Source: Gammaproteobacteria bacterium
Lineage (GTDB): Bacteria; Pseudomonadota; Gammaproteobacteria; Pseudomonadales; UBA3067
Assembly (NCBI GenBank): GCA_002402085.1
Contig: NVVB01000028.1
Span: forward strand, 942 to 8,156
Length of the DNA stretch: 7,215 nt
Direction of reading: 5' to 3'
Positions 3,869 to 7,215 of the stretch are shown here, piece by piece. The notes under the pieces were generated by a model. The model ran no database searches. It was not told the origin of the DNA and saw nothing but the letters and a program-made list of their open reading frames with translations. The translations under genes were made by a program, and so were the position numbers. How positions within the stretch are numbered: position 1 is the stretch's first letter; the number at the start of each line of letters is the position of its first letter.

Positions 3869-6443
3869 CACCTCCGCTGCTCGCCAGGCAACGCTGCGAC
3901 TCCTCAGCCGGTGCGCCTTACCGTGTTCCTTAACATCGGCAACCAGCCTATCCTTAATCGCACTGCTTTTAGCACTAATGTCGCTGGCCACACCATCGCG
4001 GACTTACGCAGAACAAGCAGAAGACATGAGCTATTACGAGAGCTTTATCCTGCTACGCGTCGGTCGATTTCGCGGAGACTCATTCTATCGCGTCATGATG
4101 GATGATGACGAAACACCTTATTTAGACGTTGAAGATATTTTAGGCCACTGGCTGGACTTCAAAAAAGTCGAATGCAACCCAGACCGAATGTACTGCCAAG
4201 CGGTCATGTACCCAAGTAATCAAATATTCTGGCTCGACGGCCAAGAAATGCAACTCGGTGACTCGGGGCAAAACGCAAAACAAAAAACACTGTATAAAAA
4301 AGACTTCATTTTAAGGGAGGGCAAACTGTGGTTAAAACACGACGTATTTGAGAAATGGCTGCCACTGTATTCAGTCTGGAGTCTGAAATACTATTCCATT
4401 GCATTACAACCCTATTTTTTATCCGCAGAACAACGAAAGAAAGAAAGGGCAAGCAACCGCAAAAGAGAGCTTTTGCGCAAACAACAGGCAGAATTACTCG
4501 CGCGGGAATCCACATTTTTTCCCGACCAAAGCCCCTCGGTTGAGTCTAGGTATCAGTTCAATATAGAAAAGTCCTCCGACGACGAAGGTCAAAGCCTACA
4601 ATCACAATTTGATCTCAGCGCCGATCTCTATCGAGGTAATTTCCTTCTTTCTGCCCAACTTGTAGAGTCTGAATCGACCTCTAGTTCAGAATTAAGTTTC
4701 TGGCGATACCAGAAGTTGAACGGCAAACACTATTACCTATTTGATGCGGGTTATACCAACAGCAACAGCGACTTATTAATTGGCTCATTCAACCTAAAAA
4801 ATGGCCTTAGAATAGACCAGATAAAAAAACAAAAAGGCGCGGGAAATTTTGAATACACAGGCCACACCATCGCGGCCTCAGAGGTGGACGTCTATCACAA
4901 TGGCTTCCTCATCCTCAGCACTGTGGCAGATGACTCCGGCAGTTACCACATCCCTGACACCTTTTCTGCCGGAGGTGACAGCTTCACTTTAAAATTTTTC
5001 CACCCCGACGGCTCCGAGACCAGTCAAACCATCCGAATTGCACCCGACAACTCAAAAATACTGGAACCTGGACAATGGGATCATCAATTAATAGCCGGCC
5101 AACTCAGCAAAAACCCACAGCAACATTACACACAATTCACGAGTCGCTACGGCTTTAATCAAGCCTTTTCACTGGGCGCCCACCTGGTAAGTTTACCGTT
5201 CCTAAGCAGTGCAGAAAACACCTCAGCCGGGAAGATAGACCTTGCTTGGCGAATACTCGATGGCATCAACCTACTCACGGAAGGCTACGTGCACGAAGAA
5301 GGCTTCGATTGGAGTTCACAAATGGATATTGTGATGTTCGATAGACACAATATGCAGGCGAACCTAAGTATATTCTCAGAACAATCGCCCTTACTACAAC
5401 TGCCCGGAACCGCAGATAATAGTAAAACGCGGGGCTCCCTCACCCACTCCATGCAATTAGGCCGGTGGCGTACCCTGGAGAGAATCCGCAGCTCGGAATT
5501 AGAAACTGAACTAATCTGGAAGCTCGACCGTCGAATCAACCGGCTCATGAACATCTCATCTCAGACCAGCTACAGCCAAGCCGCCAATGGCAATAAGAGC
5601 CACAACATCACCCTGGAAAACACCACCGACTTTTCAGAGTCATTGAATCTCGCAGTCAAAGTAAACGCCAGCGACTCCAACTACCAACTCTCAGGAATCC
5701 TGAGAAAAAAGGCCACCCAAGGGAAGAAGACCAGCTTCGCACTGGGTTACTCCCTATCAAAAGTAGAAGACCCACTCTATAGCTTAAGTAGCACCTGGCG
5801 AATATCCAGACACCTGCTCGCTAGCTTGAGCGCTCTCAACGATAGCGCGGTCATAAATATCAGTTGGCGTGGCCTTTGGACCTCCAACGCAAAAAATAAG
5901 CCCTGGCAAGATTTTGCTACTGGCAGTGTCTCTGGCATTGTCATTTCTCCCAATGATGAAAACGGTGATAACCAACCTCTTGAGGAGGTTGCAGTCTGGG
6001 CCGGAAGTAAAAAAGCGTTGACCGATAAAAACGGCCGATTCCAGATTACCGGACTACCCACCAATCAGAGAATCCAGCTTAGAACCGACCCCAATACGCT
6101 CGATGCGACCATTGCCCCGCTAGAGAAATCCATACAAATTCGGCTTAGACCGGGTACCTCGTACAACTACTCCCCGGTACTAACCTGGACCGCAGGCATG
6201 GATGGCGTGGTATTTAATCGAAATAAACTATCACTAGAGGCTAAAATTCAAGTCCTTGACGAAAGTGGCGCGATCAATCAAATAGTGACTTTAGAAGACG
6301 ATGGATTCTTTCTTGCCGAAAGCTTAACCCCCGGAAAATATACATTGGTCATTATCAACGGAGGAATCGACACACCGCCTTTAGAGGTCACCATCCCGGA
6401 AAACACCGATTGGTTACCCGCCGTAGAGTGGCATATCGATTAG
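3843..6443 (+). CDS. Outer-membrane fimbrial usher, alternative (CS1/CFA-like) type
   Basis: This 866-residue protein would form the outer-membrane pore that exports and assembles chaperone-bound subunits. The start is a GTG inside the chaperone gene; the next in-frame ATG would cut the signal peptide in half. The signal peptide is long (1-56, hydrophobic 35-49, cleavage after Thr-Tyr-Ala). Next come an N-terminal domain (57-190) with Cys111 and Cys118 close enough for a disulfide, a very basic Lys/Arg/Glu-rich coiled-coil-like linker (195-223), and a beta-rich barrel region (about 235-690). Within the barrel, residues 340-400 (Ala-Ser-Glu-Val-Asp-Val-Tyr, then Phe-His-Pro-Asp-Gly) resemble the E-set-like segment of TcfC/CooC ushers. 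Residues 695-740 form a carboxypeptidase-regulatory-like module (Asp-Lys-Asn-Gly-Arg-Phe at 728-733), and a further beta domain ends the protein. The length fits ushers (800-900). Assignment to the CS1/CFA branch is from motif resemblance only. Confidence 0.85.
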   Translation: MLTALSLNNTSAARQATLRLLSRCALPCSLTSATSLSLIALLLALMSLATPSRTYAEQAEDMSYYESFILLRVGRFRGDSFYRVMMDDDETPYLDVEDILGHWLDFKKVECNPDRMYCQAVMYPSNQIFWLDGQEMQLGDSGQNAKQKTLYKKDFILREGKLWLKHDVFEKWLPLYSVWSLKYYSIALQPYFLSAEQRKKERASNRKRELLRKQQAELLARESTFFPDQSPSVESRYQFNIEKSSDDEGQSLQSQFDLSADLYRGNFLLSAQLVESESTSSSELSFWRYQKLNGKHYYLFDAGYTNSNSDLLIGSFNLKNGLRIDQIKKQKGAGNFEYTGHTIAASEVDVYHNGFLILSTVADDSGSYHIPDTFSAGGDSFTLKFFHPDGSETSQTIRIAPDNSKILEPGQWDHQLIAGQLSKNPQQHYTQFTSRYGFNQAFSLGAHLVSLPFLSSAENTSAGKIDLAWRILDGINLLTEGYVHEEGFDWSSQMDIVMFDRHNMQANLSIFSEQSPLLQLPGTADNSKTRGSLTHSMQLGRWRTLERIRSSELETELIWKLDRRINRLMNISSQTSYSQAANGNKSHNITLENTTDFSESLNLAVKVNASDSNYQLSGILRKKATQGKKTSFALGYSLSKVEDPLYSLSSTWRISRHLLASLSALNDSAVINISWRGLWTSNAKNKPWQDFATGSVSGIVISPNDENGDNQPLEEVAVWAGSKKALTDKNGRFQITGLPTNQRIQLRTDPNTLDATIAPLEKSIQIRLRPGTSYNYSPVLTWTAGMDGVVFNRNKLSLEAKIQVLDESGAINQIVTLEDDGFFLAESLTPGKYTLVIINGGIDTPPLEVTIPENTDWLPAVEWHID

Positions 6444-6465
6444 CCCTAGCAATCCGTTGCGAGGG
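6444..6465. terminator. Hairpin between convergent genes, possible two-way terminator
   Basis: CCCTAGCAA (6444-6452) pairs with TTGCGAGGG (6457-6465) with one mismatch and a four-base loop, starting directly after the usher stop codon. mlaC ends 26 bp away on the other strand, so one hairpin could serve both transcripts. The flanking sequence on the plus side is GGAATTTAAATT rather than a true T-run, so efficiency is uncertain. Confidence 0.4.
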
Positions 6466-6490
6466 GGAATTTAAATTGGACAGTAATTCA

Positions 6491-7117
6491 TTAACTAGGC
6501 AATGACGCGATTAGTTCATCCATGCCTTTTCGACGAATCAAATCCGAAAACTGACTGCGGTATGACTTAACCAAGCCCACGCCTTCGATCACAGCATCAT
6601 AAACCATCCACTGAGAACCGTTAGAACGCAAACGATAATCAACGATAATAGGCGACGTCCCTTTAATACGGATCTCACTTCGAACAATGGCTTTCGTACC
6701 ATCTTTATTAAATTTAGGTTTCAAAAACACAATTTCTTGGCCATCAAACGCTGCAAACGCATTGGCATAGGTTCGAATCAAAATCTTCTCAAAACCCACA
6801 GTGAATGCTTCTTGTTGACTAGGCGTGGCTTTTTTCCAATTTTTGGCCAACACTAATTTAGCCATGCGGTTAGTATCAAAGATTGGTAGCAATACTTCGG
6901 CTACTAATGCTTCAACATGCCCCGGGTTACTTTTAATTTCTTTCTTATCTTGAGTCAGGCGGCTAGTCAGTTCTGAGGCGGCCATTTGAGTCACATCTAA
7001 CGGGTTTGATTCTGTCGCGGCACTCGCTACATTAGATATCAGGCTGATACCCACCAGCAAACTCAATAGAAATCCTGCATTTAACCATCCAGATCTATTG
7101 TATGTATTTTTAAACAC
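6491..7117 (-). CDS. mlaC: MlaC, periplasmic phospholipid-binding shuttle
   Basis: MlaC carries phospholipids between the outer-membrane MlaA-porin complex and the inner-membrane MlaFEDB transporter and helps keep the outer leaflet free of phospholipid. This 208-residue protein has a Sec signal peptide cleaved after Ala-Ser-Ala (31-33). Family hallmarks are Leu-Leu-Pro-Ile-Phe-Asp (76-81), Asn-Trp-Lys-Lys-Ala-Thr-Pro (93-99), Arg-Thr-Tyr-Ala-Asn-Ala (115-120), Trp-Met-Val-Tyr-Asp (170-174), and Ile-Glu-Gly-Val-Gly-Leu-Val (177-183) with Tyr-Arg-Ser-Gln-Phe (186-190). Length matches the family (about 200-215). The start is GTG behind a strong AAGGGGAG site. Its usual upstream partners mlaF, mlaE and mlaD would lie to the right, outside the window. 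No mlaB follows: the next gene is the convergent usher, so mlaC ends this transcript. Confidence 0.95.
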   Translation of the reverse strand: MFKNTYNRSGWLNAGFLLSLLVGISLISNVASAATESNPLDVTQMAASELTSRLTQDKKEIKSNPGHVEALVAEVLLPIFDTNRMAKLVLAKNWKKATPSQQEAFTVGFEKILIRTYANAFAAFDGQEIVFLKPKFNKDGTKAIVRSEIRIKGTSPIIVDYRLRSNGSQWMVYDAVIEGVGLVKSYRSQFSDLIRRKGMDELIASLPS

Positions 7118-7215
7118 CGTTGTAACTCCCCTTAATTAACGAATACAAATTCGGCGAAATGTTTCGTACACACCGCCGTACAACCCAATCGAACCACCCA
7201 AACGAATAAGATCGA
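7118..7215 (-). other. Upstream flank of mlaC, coding status unresolved
   Basis: All three minus-strand frames are open from the window edge to near mlaC. One ends in a TAA at 7136-7138, 18 bp before the mlaC start, which would suit the 3' end of an upstream gene such as mlaD, but the 25 residues visible do not let me recognise it. No promoter is evident. Confidence 0.3.
7126..7133 (-). promoter_or_regulatory. Ribosome-binding site supporting the GTG start of mlaC
   Basis: On the minus strand AAGGGGAG lies 8 nt before the GTG at 7117. It is the strongest ribosome-binding site in the window. The first in-frame ATG comes only at residue 45, past the signal peptide, so GTG is the only plausible start. 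Confidence 0.75.

Noticed and set aside
5285..6064. Open frames antisense to the usher gene (5285-5554, 5777-6064)
   Set aside because: They lie fully inside a well-supported gene on the other strand, lack ribosome-binding sites, and their products have no recognisable features. They are by-products of the usher's codon use.

Overview
This window looks like accessory chromosomal DNA from a gammaproteobacterium of moderate G+C, probably aquatic or marine. That placement is inferred from an MlaC protein of proteobacterial type, a Crp-like regulator, and a chaperone-usher secretion locus. No rRNA, tRNA, CRISPR array, insertion sequence or phage gene is visible. Three of the six main coding regions start at TTG or GTG, two of them behind clear AAGGGG ribosome-binding sites.

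Layout from left to right. The left edge (1-143, minus strand) holds the start of a lipoprotein gene that runs out of the window. A gene-free stretch follows (144-602), with several inverted repeats. One of them (478-510) lies about 90 bp upstream of a Crp/Fnr-family regulator gene (603-1265, plus strand), which ends at a strong stem-loop (1275-1305). Then comes a long region of about 1.07 kb (1266-2339) with no convincing gene but several stem-loops and a 16-bp perfect palindrome. The chaperone-usher locus occupies 2340-6443 on the plus strand: a small secreted protein with a pilin-like C-terminus (2340-2717), a 347-bp gap with an 18-pair hairpin and a candidate internal promoter, a periplasmic PapD-like chaperone (3065-3868), and a large outer-membrane usher (3843-6443) that overlaps the chaperone gene by 26 bp. 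Convergent to the usher is mlaC (6491-7117, minus strand), whose partner genes would lie off the right edge.

How the genes fit together. The chaperone would cap secreted subunits in the periplasm and hand them to the usher for export and assembly on the surface. The usher does not look like the textbook FimD/PapC type. It has a long signal peptide, a basic coiled-coil-like linker, an E-set-like segment inside the barrel region and a C-terminal carboxypeptidase-regulatory-like module, which points towards the alternative (CS1/CFA-like) usher branch. There is no obvious adhesin, and the only subunit candidate is the short protein in front of the chaperone. The Crp-like protein could regulate the locus, but nothing in the sequence proves it. 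mlaC belongs to a separate housekeeping pathway for outer-membrane lipid asymmetry.

The most unusual points are the compact three-gene fimbrial locus with an atypical subunit, the hairpin plus internal promoter between its first and second genes, and the hairpin-rich 1.07-kb gene-free stretch.
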